A DNA stretch of 64,000 nt from positions 310,001 to 374,000 of the forward strand of contig NZ_SJPO01000001.1 of the NCBI RefSeq assembly GCF_007859935.1, given 5' to 3'. The DNA comes from Posidoniimonas polymericola (GTDB taxonomy: Bacteria > Planctomycetota > Planctomycetia > Pirellulales > Lacipirellulaceae). Shown here one piece after another: positions 1 to 8,516 of the stretch. Within the stretch, counting starts at the first letter, position 1. The number at the start of each line of letters is the position of its first letter. A program made the translations under genes and the position numbers. Below the pieces are notes generated by a model. That model saw only the letters and a list, made by a program, of their open reading frames with translations, was not told the DNA's origin and did not search any database.

Positions 1-964
1 TCGCCATCACGAACTTCAGGTAGTGCCAGCCAATCGCCACGTTGCTGTAGCCGAACGCCTTGAGGGCGGCGATCTGCTCACGCTGCAGCGCCAGCAGCCG
101 CGCCAGCACCACGTTCAGCAGGAACGCGGCGACCGCCAGGAAGATCGACGGCGCCACCAGCCCGGTGGTCTTGAGACCTTGGATGTCGCTCTCCAGGAGC
201 ATGTGCGACAGCTGGTCCTCGCGTCCGTACGCGCCGAGCCCGCCGTACGGCTCCAGCAGCTGGTCCAGGCGGAAGATCACCTCACGGGCCTGGGCGCCGC
301 GCATCAGCCCGATCGACAGATCATTGAACGCGCCCTCCATATCGAACGCCATCTCGAGCGCCTCGCGGTTCATCCAGAACACGCCGAAGTGCTCGGGGTC
401 GGGCACAATGTCGCCCGGCTTGACCTGGAACACGTACTCGGGCGACAGCACCACGCCGACGATCCGCAGCTCCTTCTTGCGGCCGTTGATGATAGCGGTG
501 ACCGAGTCGCCCACGGTCAGGCCGTTGGCCTCGGTGAACTTCTCGCTGGCGAGGATCTCGTCGTCGCGGTTCGGCTCGAGCCGCCGGCCGCGCCGCAGGT
601 AGACGCGGTTGAGGCTCGGCTCGCCGGAGACCGGCATCGAGATCAGCTGGCCCACGGCCGGCTCGTCCATGCCGGGCACGTCGAGGTTGACCATCTCAAC
701 GACGCGGGTCTCGACGCGGGCGACGCCGGGGATGGCGGCGGCGCGCTGGCGGATTGCCTCCGGCGCGCGCTTCACCGCGGCGAAGACGTCGGCGAAGTAG
801 TAGCGGTCGTAGAAGCTCGCCCGGGTGGTCTCGAGCGAGTACAGCATGGTCCGCGAGTTGATGAAGGTCGCCACGCCGGCGGACACGACCAGCGCGATCA
901 TCAACGCCTGGCCCCACATGCCAGCGAGGTCGCGGATCAGCTTGCGGTCGAGGGCGGAGATCAT
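1..964 (-). CDS. ABC transporter permease, FtsX/MacB type (partial, 3' end outside window)
   Basis: The reading frame is open from an ATG at 964 to the window edge, giving 321 residues without a stop. The protein begins MISALDRKLIRDLAGMWGQ, followed by a hydrophobic segment (ALMIALVVSAGVATFI). It continues with a long extracytoplasmic MacB-like domain containing VGDSVTAIINGRKKELRIVG, then a second membrane segment (APSIFLAVAAFLLNVVLARLLALQREQIAALKAFGYS). The last stretch is the typical FtsX-fold signature. Such permeases pair with an ATPase to move lipids, lipoproteins or drugs or to transmit force across the envelope. The ATPase partner is not in the window. The C-terminal half is missing because of the window boundary, not because of a mutation. 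Confidence 0.85.
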   Translation of the reverse strand, partial: MISALDRKLIRDLAGMWGQALMIALVVSAGVATFINSRTMLYSLETTRASFYDRYYFADVFAAVKRAPEAIRQRAAAIPGVARVETRVVEMVNLDVPGMDEPAVGQLISMPVSGEPSLNRVYLRRGRRLEPNRDDEILASEKFTEANGLTVGDSVTAIINGRKKELRIVGVVLSPEYVFQVKPGDIVPDPEHFGVFWMNREALEMAFDMEGAFNDLSIGLMRGAQAREVIFRLDQLLEPYGGLGAYGREDQLSHMLLESDIQGLKTTGLVAPSIFLAVAAFLLNVVLARLLALQREQIAALKAFGYSNVAIGWHYLKFVMA

Positions 965-1069
965 GCGAGGGGTGGGCAAAGGGTTGCGAACCACCCCGAT
1001 TCTACCGCCGCTTGCCGCAGCCTGTCTGTACCAGGGCGGGGCGCGCACCCGCTCAAATCAGTCCGCGTT

Positions 1070-2416
1070 CTATCGTTTCAAGGCCTCCTGCCGCTCGGCT
1101 TTGAAGTCGCCGACACGCTGGTTGCGTTCCGCGTCGGTTTCATGGGAACCGCGGAGCGTGTGCTCGCGGATCTCGACCGCGGGGAAGCGTTGGCAGAGTT
1201 GCTCGTACTCGCCCCGGGTGATCGAAGCCTCGACGATGACGAGTCGCTTGAGGCTTGGGATTGCGGCGAGGGCCCGCTCGAGGTCCTCCATGACGATCGC
1301 GTGGCCGCTGATACTGAGTTCCTCCAGCGGCAGCGGCGCCAGTGCGGCGAGGTCGGTTGGGCCGATTAGGTCGGGGTCCGCCGCGGCGTCGAGCCACTGC
1401 TGTAGCGCGTCGCCCGGCGGCGAATACATGCGGTAGTTGAGTGTCTTCAGCCGGCCGAACCGCGAAAGCTGCGCGACCGCCGCCTTCGGCAATGGCGACG
1501 CCAGCCTCAGCTCTTCGATATAGGGGAGCTCCGCAAGCCGGTTCAACTCGCCCTGCCAGTCCTCGCTCGACGAGAGGACGGCCGTGGTCACGTGGTTCAG
1601 CAGCGGCACGTAGTCCGGGTGACCCGCCAGCCGTTGCAGCCACTCGGGACCGGTGTACGTGCGGTAGACGCTAAAACGGTTGAGGGCCGCTCCCTGATTG
1701 AGGTCGGCTTCCAGCCGGGCTTCCTGGTCACGCAGTTCGGCGTGTTGGTGATGCCACGCGAGCGCGACGGCGCAAATTGTGAACGCGGCGAGCACGTCGA
1801 TCAAACGGAAGCGGAACAGACCTCCGCGGCTGCGGAGCCACCACTCCACGACCGCGCCGACCCCGCCCACCACAAGGGCGAATGTCACTAGGTCGACGAG
1901 CAAGTTTCCGGGGTGCACACCCCATCGGTCGCCTGTCAGGGGCCAGGTGTGGTAATTGCTCCAGCGGACATAGTGCATCGGCACGCCGTTGCACGTTGTG
2001 AACGCGTGCCCGATGGTGAGGACCGGCGGCATCTTGACGCTGCTGATCATCGCGAACGCCGAGACACGCGTCGACCGCACGACACTCGGCAATGGCCAGC
2101 CGTGCTGTTGGAGCGCAGGGACCTGGAATCCGGGAAGGTCTTCGTAGGCGGCCCACGGCGCCTCCGACGGATCGACTTGCTCGGCCCGCAGCCGGTCGTC
2201 CTCAATGTCGCGGCTGGTAGCGTCGTAGACGCGTTGGCAGACCCTCTCCCACCCGTTAGCCGGGTTCCCTTGGGCGCCGACTCTGTTCGTCGTGTCGGAG
2301 GGGTAGCTCGGGATCGAGATCAGCACCATCGTAATGGTCGTCAGCGCAACCGCGACCCAGGTCGCCCAATGGCGACGCCGGATCATCGCGAATAAGTTGC
2401 GGCGGGTGAGGGCCAT
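1070..2416 (-). CDS. hypothetical membrane protein with LRR-like C-terminal half
   Basis: A 448-residue protein. The N-terminus (WVAVALTTITMVLISIP) is a membrane anchor. Two more hydrophobic segments lie near residues 172-195 (VDLVTFALVVGGVGAVVEWW) and 203-222 (IDVLAAFTICAVALAWHH). The last ~170 residues have leucine-rich-repeat-like spacing (IEELRLASPLP, RLKTLNYRMY, LEELSISGHAIVM, LKRLVIVEASI). Membrane proteins with a degenerate LRR tail are frequent in planctomycetes. No catalytic motif was recognised, so the function is unknown. It lies about 105 bp upstream of the ABC permease on the same strand and could be co-transcribed with it. Confidence 0.65.
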   Translation of the reverse strand: MALTRRNLFAMIRRRHWATWVAVALTTITMVLISIPSYPSDTTNRVGAQGNPANGWERVCQRVYDATSRDIEDDRLRAEQVDPSEAPWAAYEDLPGFQVPALQQHGWPLPSVVRSTRVSAFAMISSVKMPPVLTIGHAFTTCNGVPMHYVRWSNYHTWPLTGDRWGVHPGNLLVDLVTFALVVGGVGAVVEWWLRSRGGLFRFRLIDVLAAFTICAVALAWHHQHAELRDQEARLEADLNQGAALNRFSVYRTYTGPEWLQRLAGHPDYVPLLNHVTTAVLSSSEDWQGELNRLAELPYIEELRLASPLPKAAVAQLSRFGRLKTLNYRMYSPPGDALQQWLDAAADPDLIGPTDLAALAPLPLEELSISGHAIVMEDLERALAAIPSLKRLVIVEASITRGEYEQLCQRFPAVEIREHTLRGSHETDAERNQRVGDFKAERQEALKR

Positions 2417-2530
2417 ACAGCAACGTCGCGCGGGGGAAGGAGATCACGCAGTGGCTTTTGGCCCATTGTCGCCCATCGGGTCTCGAGACGCCACAACCCG
2501 GCAGTGGGGCCTGCAAGCAAGGTCGCCCCG

Positions 2531-3145
2531 TCAACGCACCCGGCGGTGCAGCTGCATGCCGTCCTGCCCGTGGTAGGTCAGCAGCAGGGCGCCCTCGGCG
2601 GCGCGGCGGCGGAACAGGTCGAACACGATCTGCTCCTCGCCCGGCCAGGGGTACGCGAAGATGATGTCGAAGTCGTCGGGGTCGAGGTCGAGCTCTTCGT
2701 AGGCGCTGCGGGCGTCGGTGCGGAGCCAGTTGATGTCGCGTTGCTCGTCGATCTCGTCCTCGTAGCCGTCGGGCACAAAGCTGCCGCAGACGAACTCGAC
2801 GTCGATCTCGAAGTCCTCGGCCAGCGACTCCGACAGCGCGACCAGCGGCTCCTCGACCTCGATGCCGATGGCGTCGAAGCCCAGCATGCCGGCCAGGCAG
2901 GTCACGACGCCGGCTCCGCTGCCCCACTCCAGCACGCGGTGCCCCGGGGCGAGGTTGATCTCTGACAGGTAGGCGAGCACGCGGTAGGCCTCGACAAAGT
3001 CGCACGGCACGAAGGCGGCGATCGGCCGGTCGCGGTGCTCGAACTGCAGCCGCTCGATCCGTGTGTCGGCGTCGTCCAGCAGCGACACCACCCGCTTCGG
3101 CAGCCGGCAAGCGGGGTGGGCGAGTTCAATCGGGGCCAGTCGCAC
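2531..3145 (-). CDS. class I SAM-dependent methyltransferase-like protein
   Basis: A 204-residue protein. Residues around 75-100 carry a Rossmann-type SAM-binding motif I (VLEWGSGAGVVTCLAGMLGF) followed by the acidic end of strand 2 (IGIEVEEPLVALSESLA). A later segment (DFDIIFAYPWPGEEQIVFDLF) resembles motif IV/post-IV with a DIIFAYPWPG loop. The family transfers methyl groups from SAM, but the substrate cannot be read from the sequence. It is divergent from mddA, with a 173-bp gap between the two starts that must hold both promoters. Start chosen at the ATG at 3145, whose N-terminus is well formed. Confidence 0.7.
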   Translation of the reverse strand: MRLAPIELAHPACRLPKRVVSLLDDADTRIERLQFEHRDRPIAAFVPCDFVEAYRVLAYLSEINLAPGHRVLEWGSGAGVVTCLAGMLGFDAIGIEVEEPLVALSESLAEDFEIDVEFVCGSFVPDGYEDEIDEQRDINWLRTDARSAYEELDLDPDDFDIIFAYPWPGEEQIVFDLFRRRAAEGALLLTYHGQDGMQLHRRVR

Positions 3146-3318
3146 GGCGGCACGCGTCCGGGGGAGGGGGTGGGGCGGGGACGACGGATTGTACCCCGCC
3201 GGAACTGTTTCTGCCCCAGCTTTTGTAACAGGTCAGCGGGCGAGGCGTATCAGGGGGGTCCGGCGGCAGTTCGCCGGTCGAGCACACCCCACGAGACAGC
3301 GGACAGGCAGGCACGAAT

Positions 3319-4092
3319 ATGACGCGACGCATTCTGGTCTTCGGCTACGGTCTGGTTAGTTACGCGGTCGGTTTCAGCGTGCTGCTGTACCTGATCGCCT
3401 TCATCGGCAACTTCTGGGCGCCCACTACCATCGACGGTCCGCTAGTGGGGTCGCTCGCTTCGGCCGCGGCGATCAACCTCGGGCTGATCCTCACGTTTGC
3501 GGTTCAGCACAGCGTGATGGCCCGGCCGGCGTTCAAGCAGCGGCTCGCCCGCTGGATCCCGCCGGAAGCCGAGCGGAGCACCTACGTGCTGGCGAGCGGC
3601 CTGGTGCTGATCGCGTTGTTCGTCCTCTGGCGGCCCATGGGCGGTATCGTGTGGGACATTCAGCAGCCGCTCGCCCGCACCGCGCTATTCGCCTTGTTCG
3701 CCTGCGGCTGGGTGACCGTGTTTGGCTCGTCGTTCCTGATCAACCACTTCGACCTATTCGGGCTGCGTCAGGTGTGGCTCTGCCTGCGTGGCAAGCCGTA
3801 CACGCCGCTCGCGTTCAAGACGCCGGGGCCGTACTCGCTGGTCCGGCACCCGCTGTACGTCGGCTGGCTGACCGCTGCCTGGGCGACCCCCACCATGGGC
3901 GCCGCGCACCTGGCCTTCGCCGTGCTGATGACCGTGTACATCCTGGCCGCGATCCGCTGGGAAGAACGCGACCTGGTCGACGCCCTCGGCCAGGACTACA
4001 CCGAGTACCAGGAGCGGGTCCCAATGCTGGCCCCGCGGCTGCTGCGTCGGCGGAAGAGCGGAACGATTCAGGTGGAGAACGCCGCGGCGTGA
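3319..4092 (+). CDS. mddA: methanethiol S-methyltransferase
   Basis: A 257-residue polytopic membrane protein of the NnrU/isoprenylcysteine-methyltransferase superfamily. The N-terminal hydrophobic helices are followed by diagnostic blocks of the MddA family: AVQHSVMARPAFKQRLARW, PPEAERSTYVLASGLVL, LINHFDLFGLRQVWLCLRG, and the C-terminal SAM-binding region TPGPYSLVRHPLYVGWL and RWEERDLVDALGQDYTEY. MddA methylates methanethiol to dimethyl sulfide using SAM. The match is by recalled family consensus and is strong over the full length. The gene stands alone on the plus strand and ends at a good intrinsic terminator. No methionine gamma-lyase, the usual methanethiol source, is visible nearby. Confidence 0.82.
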   Translation: MTRRILVFGYGLVSYAVGFSVLLYLIAFIGNFWAPTTIDGPLVGSLASAAAINLGLILTFAVQHSVMARPAFKQRLARWIPPEAERSTYVLASGLVLIALFVLWRPMGGIVWDIQQPLARTALFALFACGWVTVFGSSFLINHFDLFGLRQVWLCLRGKPYTPLAFKTPGPYSLVRHPLYVGWLTAAWATPTMGAAHLAFAVLMTVYILAAIRWEERDLVDALGQDYTEYQERVPMLAPRLLRRRKSGTIQVENAAA

Positions 4093-4114
4093 GGAACCGC
4101 GGCGTTGTCGCTCG

Positions 4115-4147
4115 AGCCGGGGCCACGCACGAAGCGCGGCCCCGGCT
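4115..4147 (+). terminator. rho-independent terminator after mddA
   Basis: A perfect 10-bp GC-rich stem (AGCCGGGGCC at 4115-4124 pairing with GGCCCCGGCT at 4138-4147) and a 13-nt loop are followed by TTGTTTGTG. It starts 22 bp after the mddA stop codon. A second, weaker hairpin (AACGCCGCGG / CCGCGGCGTT) spans the stop codon itself. Confidence 0.7.
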
Positions 4148-4190
4148 TTGTTTGTGAGCATTGAACCCGTGCCAACGGCCTGCGCAATGG

Positions 4191-4253
4191 CAGCCCACCC
4201 CGCCAGGGGGGGGCCGACCCGGCACGCAGTCCCACCCCTGGCGGGGTGGGCTG
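4191..4253. repeat. inverted repeat (REP-like) between convergent genes
   Basis: The arms 4191-4213 and 4231-4253 are inverted copies with 22 of 23 positions matching. The outer 17 bp (CAGCCCACCCCGCCAGG) are perfect. It lies between the convergent mddA and lemA-like genes. It could act as a bidirectional transcription end or be a dispersed palindromic repeat. It lacks a T-tract on either side. Confidence 0.65.
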
Positions 4254-4285
4254 ATTGAGGGCGACCCTGGCGCCAGCGCTGGACC

Positions 4286-4858
4286 CTAGTACTTCACCGG
4301 CGGCGCCGCGCGTTGCGATTGGTCCTCGAGCTCGAAGTAGCTCGCCTCCTCGAAGCCAAACACGCTGGCGAGCACGTTGGTCGGGAACGCCCGGCAGAGC
4401 TGGTTGAGCTCGCGGACGTTGCCGTTGTAGAAGCGGCGCGAGGCGGCGATACGGTCCTCGGTGTTCGTGAGCTCCTGCTGCAGCGCGAGGAAGTGCGCGT
4501 CGGCCTTCAGGTCGGGGTACGCCTCGGCGACCGCCAGCAGCCTGCCGACGCCGATCCCAAGCGCCCGCTCGTCGACCGCCTGCGCGGCGGCCGAGCCGGT
4601 GTTCTGCATCGCCTGCTGCCGGAGCTTGGCGACCTGCTCCATGATCTCGCGCTCGTGGGCCGCGTAGCCCTTGACCGTTTCGACCAGGTTGGGGATCAGG
4701 TCGTAGCGGCGTTTCATCTCGACGCTGATATCCGCCCAGCTCTCGCGGATGTGCTGCCGCACCCGGACCAGCCGGTTGAAGTTGGCGATGACAAACACCA
4801 GCAACAGCAGCAGCGGGACCCCGAGGACTAGTAGCGGCAAGATGGCGTCTTCGTTCAT
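4286..4858 (-). CDS. lemA: LemA family protein
   Basis: A 190-residue protein with one N-terminal membrane helix (ILPLLVLGVPLLLLLVFVI) followed by the LemA helical domain: NRLVRVRQHIRESWADISVE, MKRRYDLIPNLVETVKGYAAHE, and the C-terminal RIAASRRFYNGNVRELNQL and FPTNVLASVFGF. Length and motifs are normal for the family. LemA proteins are membrane-anchored with an exposed helical bundle of unclear biochemical role. It sits 21 bp downstream of the gene at 4880-5593 on the same strand, so the two probably form an operon. Confidence 0.92.
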   Translation of the reverse strand: MNEDAILPLLVLGVPLLLLLVFVIANFNRLVRVRQHIRESWADISVEMKRRYDLIPNLVETVKGYAAHEREIMEQVAKLRQQAMQNTGSAAAQAVDERALGIGVGRLLAVAEAYPDLKADAHFLALQQELTNTEDRIAASRRFYNGNVRELNQLCRAFPTNVLASVFGFEEASYFELEDQSQRAAPPVKY

Positions 4859-4879
4859 GCGGATCTGGTGGGCAGGGGG

Positions 4880-5593
4880 CTACGCGCGGCTCTTGAGGTC
4901 GGCCAGCACGTGGTCGGGCCAGCGGTCGAAGAACATCTCGAGCCACTCCACGGACGGGGCGAACTCCTCGGGCTTCCAGGTCCCGCCCTGGGTCACCAGC
5001 GCGTGCCCCTGCGACAGGATCAGCGTCGGGCCGCGGGTGGCGAGCAGGAACTCCATCATCCGTGGGTGCACGATGGCGTAGGCGAAACGCTTGTCGTCGC
5101 TGCTGACGTGGAACTTGTTGCTGAACTCGGACGACTCGAAGTCGATGTCGTCGAAGCCGAAGAACGCGCCGACCTTGTCGAACACGCCCTCCGGGCGGAT
5201 GGTCACGTCGGGCGTCGCGGCCGAGGGGAGCTCCGACAGCAGGTAGCTGAAGTGGTGGTGGTGGGTCGTGGACTGACCCTTGGAGTTGGTGGAGTGGGTC
5301 TCGTAGTGGAAGTCTCCGAGCTTGATGGGGAGCTCGCGGTCGTTGAGCTTCATCGCCCCGAAGACCGAGTTGTAGGCGTAGCGGCCGTTCCCCTGGCGGA
5401 ACTGCCGGAACTGGCGGAAGTGGTCGTCGTGGTTGCGGTCGCGGTCGGGGGAGAACGTCCACCCACGCGCGGCGGCCAACGCGGCGAGCGCGTCGCGGCG
5501 GGCCTTGGCCGCGCGGTGCGAGGCGACAGCGGCCACGATGATCAGGGCGACCACGGCGGCAATAACGATGATCGGCAGCACGGATTCCATCAC
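4880..5593 (-). CDS. DUF3137-like single-pass membrane protein
   Basis: A 237-residue protein. It has one N-terminal transmembrane helix (VLPIIVIAAVVALIIVAAVASH) and a soluble C-terminal domain. Features include ALAAARGWTFSPDRDRNHDD near the membrane, a central beta-rich part with a His-rich loop (STTHHHHFSYLL), and the block FHVSSDDKRFAYAIVHPRMMEFLL, which resembles DUF3137 proteins. DUF3137 genes commonly neighbour lemA, which fits the 21-bp spacing here. The molecular function is unknown. Assignment to DUF3137 rests on recalled motif similarity only. Confidence 0.65.
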   Translation of the reverse strand: MMESVLPIIVIAAVVALIIVAAVASHRAAKARRDALAALAAARGWTFSPDRDRNHDDHFRQFRQFRQGNGRYAYNSVFGAMKLNDRELPIKLGDFHYETHSTNSKGQSTTHHHHFSYLLSELPSAATPDVTIRPEGVFDKVGAFFGFDDIDFESSEFSNKFHVSSDDKRFAYAIVHPRMMEFLLATRGPTLILSQGHALVTQGGTWKPEEFAPSVEWLEMFFDRWPDHVLADLKSRA

Positions 5594-5775
5594 GGGCGGC
5601 GTCGGTGTAAGCGGGAAGAGCTGTATCGTAGACGCGTATTCGCTCGCTAGCCAGCAATCTTGGCCCCGGTGGCCTGTGCGGGGCGGAGCCGCGACGGGTC
5701 CTGCCCTGGGAATTGTCGCAGATAGAACCCCGCTGCTAGAACATCAGCAGCCAGAAACAGGGCCCTAAAAACCGA

Positions 5776-5801
5776 AGGGCCCGGTCTTGCGACCGGGCCC
5801 T
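5776..5801 (-). terminator. rho-independent terminator of the TPR protein gene
   Basis: An 11-bp perfect stem (AGGGCCCGGTC / GACCGGGCCCT) with a TTGC loop. Read on the minus strand it is followed by TCGGTTTTTAGGG, which supplies a T-run. It lies about 95 bp downstream of the stop of the gene at 5897-8239. The rest of the 303-bp gap 5594-5896 shows no convincing gene. Confidence 0.72.
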
Positions 5802-5896
5802 CACGTCCCCCCCAATCTTGTCGACTGCTGCCTGCCTCTTCGGACTGCCCCGAGTGCCTCGCGGGCGGCGGCCGACCTCGCTAGCTCAACGAATCT

Positions 5897-8239
5897 CTAC
5901 TTTAGCCCGGCCCCACTCTCGCCTGCGTAGCTGGCCTGACGCACGCCCGCCGGGTGCGAGCGGAACGGCTTCTCTTGCTGGTACAGCTCGAGTCGCTCGG
6001 CGTACTCGCCCTGATCGGCAGAGGGCGCCAGGGCGATGGCCTGCTTGATGGTTTCTACTGCGGCCGCGAAGTCGCCGGCGGTGGCCTGGGCGGCCGCCAG
6101 CGTGTCGAGGCAGATGTCGTCCTCGCCACCGGCTAGCTCAATCGCCCGCTCGGCGTTGGCCAGGGCCCGCTCGCCGTCGACGTACGAACGGTCGGGGCAG
6201 GTCGCCTGCAGCCAGGCCAGGTTGCGGTGCGCGATGGGGTCGGCCGGGTCGATCTCGATCGCCCGCACATAACCGCTGGCGGCCTGAGAGTAGCGGCCCA
6301 TGTCGACCAGCAGGTCGGCCCGGCAGGTGGCGATGCCGGCGTCATCGGGCGCCAGCGCGGCGGCGGCCTCGAAGTGCTGCAGGGCCTCCTCCAGCCGGCC
6401 GACCACGTGGCAGACGCGGCCGCGGCCCTTGTGGGCGACCACCAGGTCGGGGTCGAGCATGATGGCCCGCCTGTAGTCGGCCAGGGCGGTCTCGAACTCA
6501 CCGGCCTGCACGTACAGCGAGGCGCGGTTCGAGTGGGCCTTGGCGAACTCGCCGTTCAGCTCAATCGTCTTGTTGAAGGCGTCGAACGCCTCGGCGAACT
6601 TGCCGGCCTGGGCCATCAGCACGCCGCGGTTGTGGATCGCCCGCCACTGGCCGGCGTCCTTCGTGACGGCCTCGTCGAAGTCGGCCATCGCCTCCTTGAC
6701 CATGCCGAGGTCAGCCTTCAGCTCGCCACGCTTGTTGAGCGCCCAAGAGGCCAGCTCGTTGCTGTACGACACCGCGACCGTCGACTCGTCGATCGCGAGC
6801 ACGTGGCGGCACTGCTGCACCACGCGGGTGAAGTCTTCTTCGCTCTGGGCGTCGCGGGCCATGTAGTGGGCTTCGGCGAGCAGGGCGGCGGCCCGGTCGG
6901 AGGGCTCCTTGCGCTGCTCCTCGGCGGCGACCGCCACCGGGTTGGGCAGCACGGCGACCCGCGCGGCCGGCTTCTTGGCCGGTTGCATGACGGGCTGCGG
7001 AGCGGCCTGCTTGACCGGTTGCGGCGTCTGGGCGACCTGCCGCGGGGCGGCGGTCACGACCGGCATCGCGTGAGCAGGCTCGTTGATCATCGGGTTGTCC
7101 ATCACCAGCGGCTGCGGCGTCGGGCCGGTGACTACGGGCAGCGGCGCCGACTGGGCCGCGATGATTGGCTTGGCCGGCTCTGCAACCGGGGCGGGCATCG
7201 CCGCCGCGGTGTGGGTCTCTTCGAGGTCCGAGACGAACAGCGGCTCGTCGTCGGTCGCTACCACCATCTCGTCATCCGCGGGGTCGTCCGACGCGATGAT
7301 CACCATCGGCTCGGCAGCAACCGGCTGCGAGGCGATCGACATCGGGGCGGCCGGCTGAATGGGCATCGGAGCGGCGGCGACACGCGGCGCGGCGGGCTCG
7401 TCGCTGATCATCACGACGTCGTCGCTCGGCTTGGCCGGGGCCAGCGGACGCGACGAATTGCCGGGCATCGGCGACTGCACGACCGCCTGGGGCATCGACT
7501 GCTGCGGCGGGCTGCTCAGCATCGGCAGCGAGCTCGGGCCCGAGCTGCTGCTGTTGCGACTCCGCGTCTTGAGGGTCGAGCCACGCGAGCTTTGGGTCGA
7601 GCCACGCGAGCTGGAGGTCGAGCCACGTGAGCTGCTCTGCGAGGCTACCATGTTTTGATTGGAGCTGGCGGCCGGCTTGCTGGCCGAGCCGCTGCCGGTC
7701 TGCGAGCCGAGGTAGTCGAACAGACCCTGACGATCGTCGCCCTGGCGGAGGTTCAGCCCGCCGTTTGCCGGGCGGCCGGCCATCGGGGCCGAGGCCTGGG
7801 GCGTTTGGGGTGAGCCGGTCCGGCCGCCGGCGAAGCCGGCCTGCTGGATGCCGCGGGGCGGCTGCTGCGGCGGGTTGTTGGCGGCCGACTGCCGCGAGTC
7901 GTCGCGGGAGAACAAGCCCTTGAAGCCCGAGGTCAGCTTGCTCAGCGCGCCGCCGCTCTTCTGCGGCGCGTTGTCGCTCGCCTGCTGCGTGAACAGTCGG
8001 GCGGCCTGCTCACGGGACATGCTGGACGGCATCGGCGTCCCGGCCGGGATCCTGGTCTGCGAGACCGAGCGGCCGACGCGGCGTGCCGTCGGCGACGACT
8101 GCGGCTGGGGCAGCGGGTAGCGGCTGCTAGCAGCGCTGTAGTCGTCCACGAAAGATACTTCCTGCGCCACACCGGCGGGAACGAGAGACGCGACGCACGC
8201 CAAGCCAAGGGCAATGCGGTAGATTGAGGTTGCTTGCAT
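5897..8239 (-). CDS. exported TPR-repeat protein with Pro/Ala/Ser-rich linker
   Basis: A 780-residue protein when started at the ATG at 8239. That start gives a clean signal peptide (MQATSIYRIALGLACVASL, then VPAGVAQE) and has GGAG 9 nt upstream; the frame is open upstream to 8569 but that part does not look coding. The mature protein begins with about 400 residues of low-complexity Ser/Pro/Ala/Gln sequence, including three tandem SSRGST heptads. The C-terminal ~300 residues form several tetratricopeptide repeats (AIHNRGVLMAQAGKFAEAFD, AHSNRASLYVQAGEFETALA, IAHRNLAWLQAT). TPRs mediate protein-protein contacts. The architecture suggests a periplasmic scaffold, but the partner is unknown. It is divergent from the GT9 genes. 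Confidence 0.8.
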   Translation of the reverse strand: MQATSIYRIALGLACVASLVPAGVAQEVSFVDDYSAASSRYPLPQPQSSPTARRVGRSVSQTRIPAGTPMPSSMSREQAARLFTQQASDNAPQKSGGALSKLTSGFKGLFSRDDSRQSAANNPPQQPPRGIQQAGFAGGRTGSPQTPQASAPMAGRPANGGLNLRQGDDRQGLFDYLGSQTGSGSASKPAASSNQNMVASQSSSRGSTSSSRGSTQSSRGSTLKTRSRNSSSSGPSSLPMLSSPPQQSMPQAVVQSPMPGNSSRPLAPAKPSDDVVMISDEPAAPRVAAAPMPIQPAAPMSIASQPVAAEPMVIIASDDPADDEMVVATDDEPLFVSDLEETHTAAAMPAPVAEPAKPIIAAQSAPLPVVTGPTPQPLVMDNPMINEPAHAMPVVTAAPRQVAQTPQPVKQAAPQPVMQPAKKPAARVAVLPNPVAVAAEEQRKEPSDRAAALLAEAHYMARDAQSEEDFTRVVQQCRHVLAIDESTVAVSYSNELASWALNKRGELKADLGMVKEAMADFDEAVTKDAGQWRAIHNRGVLMAQAGKFAEAFDAFNKTIELNGEFAKAHSNRASLYVQAGEFETALADYRRAIMLDPDLVVAHKGRGRVCHVVGRLEEALQHFEAAAALAPDDAGIATCRADLLVDMGRYSQAASGYVRAIEIDPADPIAHRNLAWLQATCPDRSYVDGERALANAERAIELAGGEDDICLDTLAAAQATAGDFAAAVETIKQAIALAPSADQGEYAERLELYQQEKPFRSHPAGVRQASYAGESGAGLK
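7573..7635. repeat. three 21-bp tandem repeats inside the TPR gene
   Basis: Units at 7573-7593, 7594-7614 and 7615-7635 share the core GGTCGAGCCACG and encode SSRGST-type heptapeptides on the minus strand. They keep the frame, so length changes would be tolerated by the protein. Confidence 0.85.
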
Positions 8240-8516
8240 GATTGCTTTCTCCAGACGAACGGGAAACTCGCAATGCGTCAGGGCGTTGCCACACGGAGAA
8301 CGGTCGCCGTGGATCCCCGCTGTGGGAGGTATCGACCGTCCGGCGGGTCGGCCTAACCGAAACCGACGGACTTTTCGATAAAATCGGCAAGGCTTGCCCA
8401 GCTTGCCATCCACGGCCCTCCGATCCGCCTTGGTCGCAGCGGCGGGTGCCACTATCATGCCGGCCCGCGCAGCGGAGCTGCGCGCCGACTCCGCCGCCAA
8501 CCAAGCGAGGCCTCGG

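Noticed and set aside
223..226. Third haem site CAQC in the di-haem peroxidase (protein residues 223-226)
   Set aside because: The histidine needed after the second cysteine is replaced by valine, so it is not a standard CXXCH site.
23..1369. Long plus-strand open frame opposite the ABC permease and LRR-like genes
   Set aside because: Its translation is His/Arg/Gln/Glu-rich with no domain; it is the antisense shadow of real genes in GC-rich DNA.
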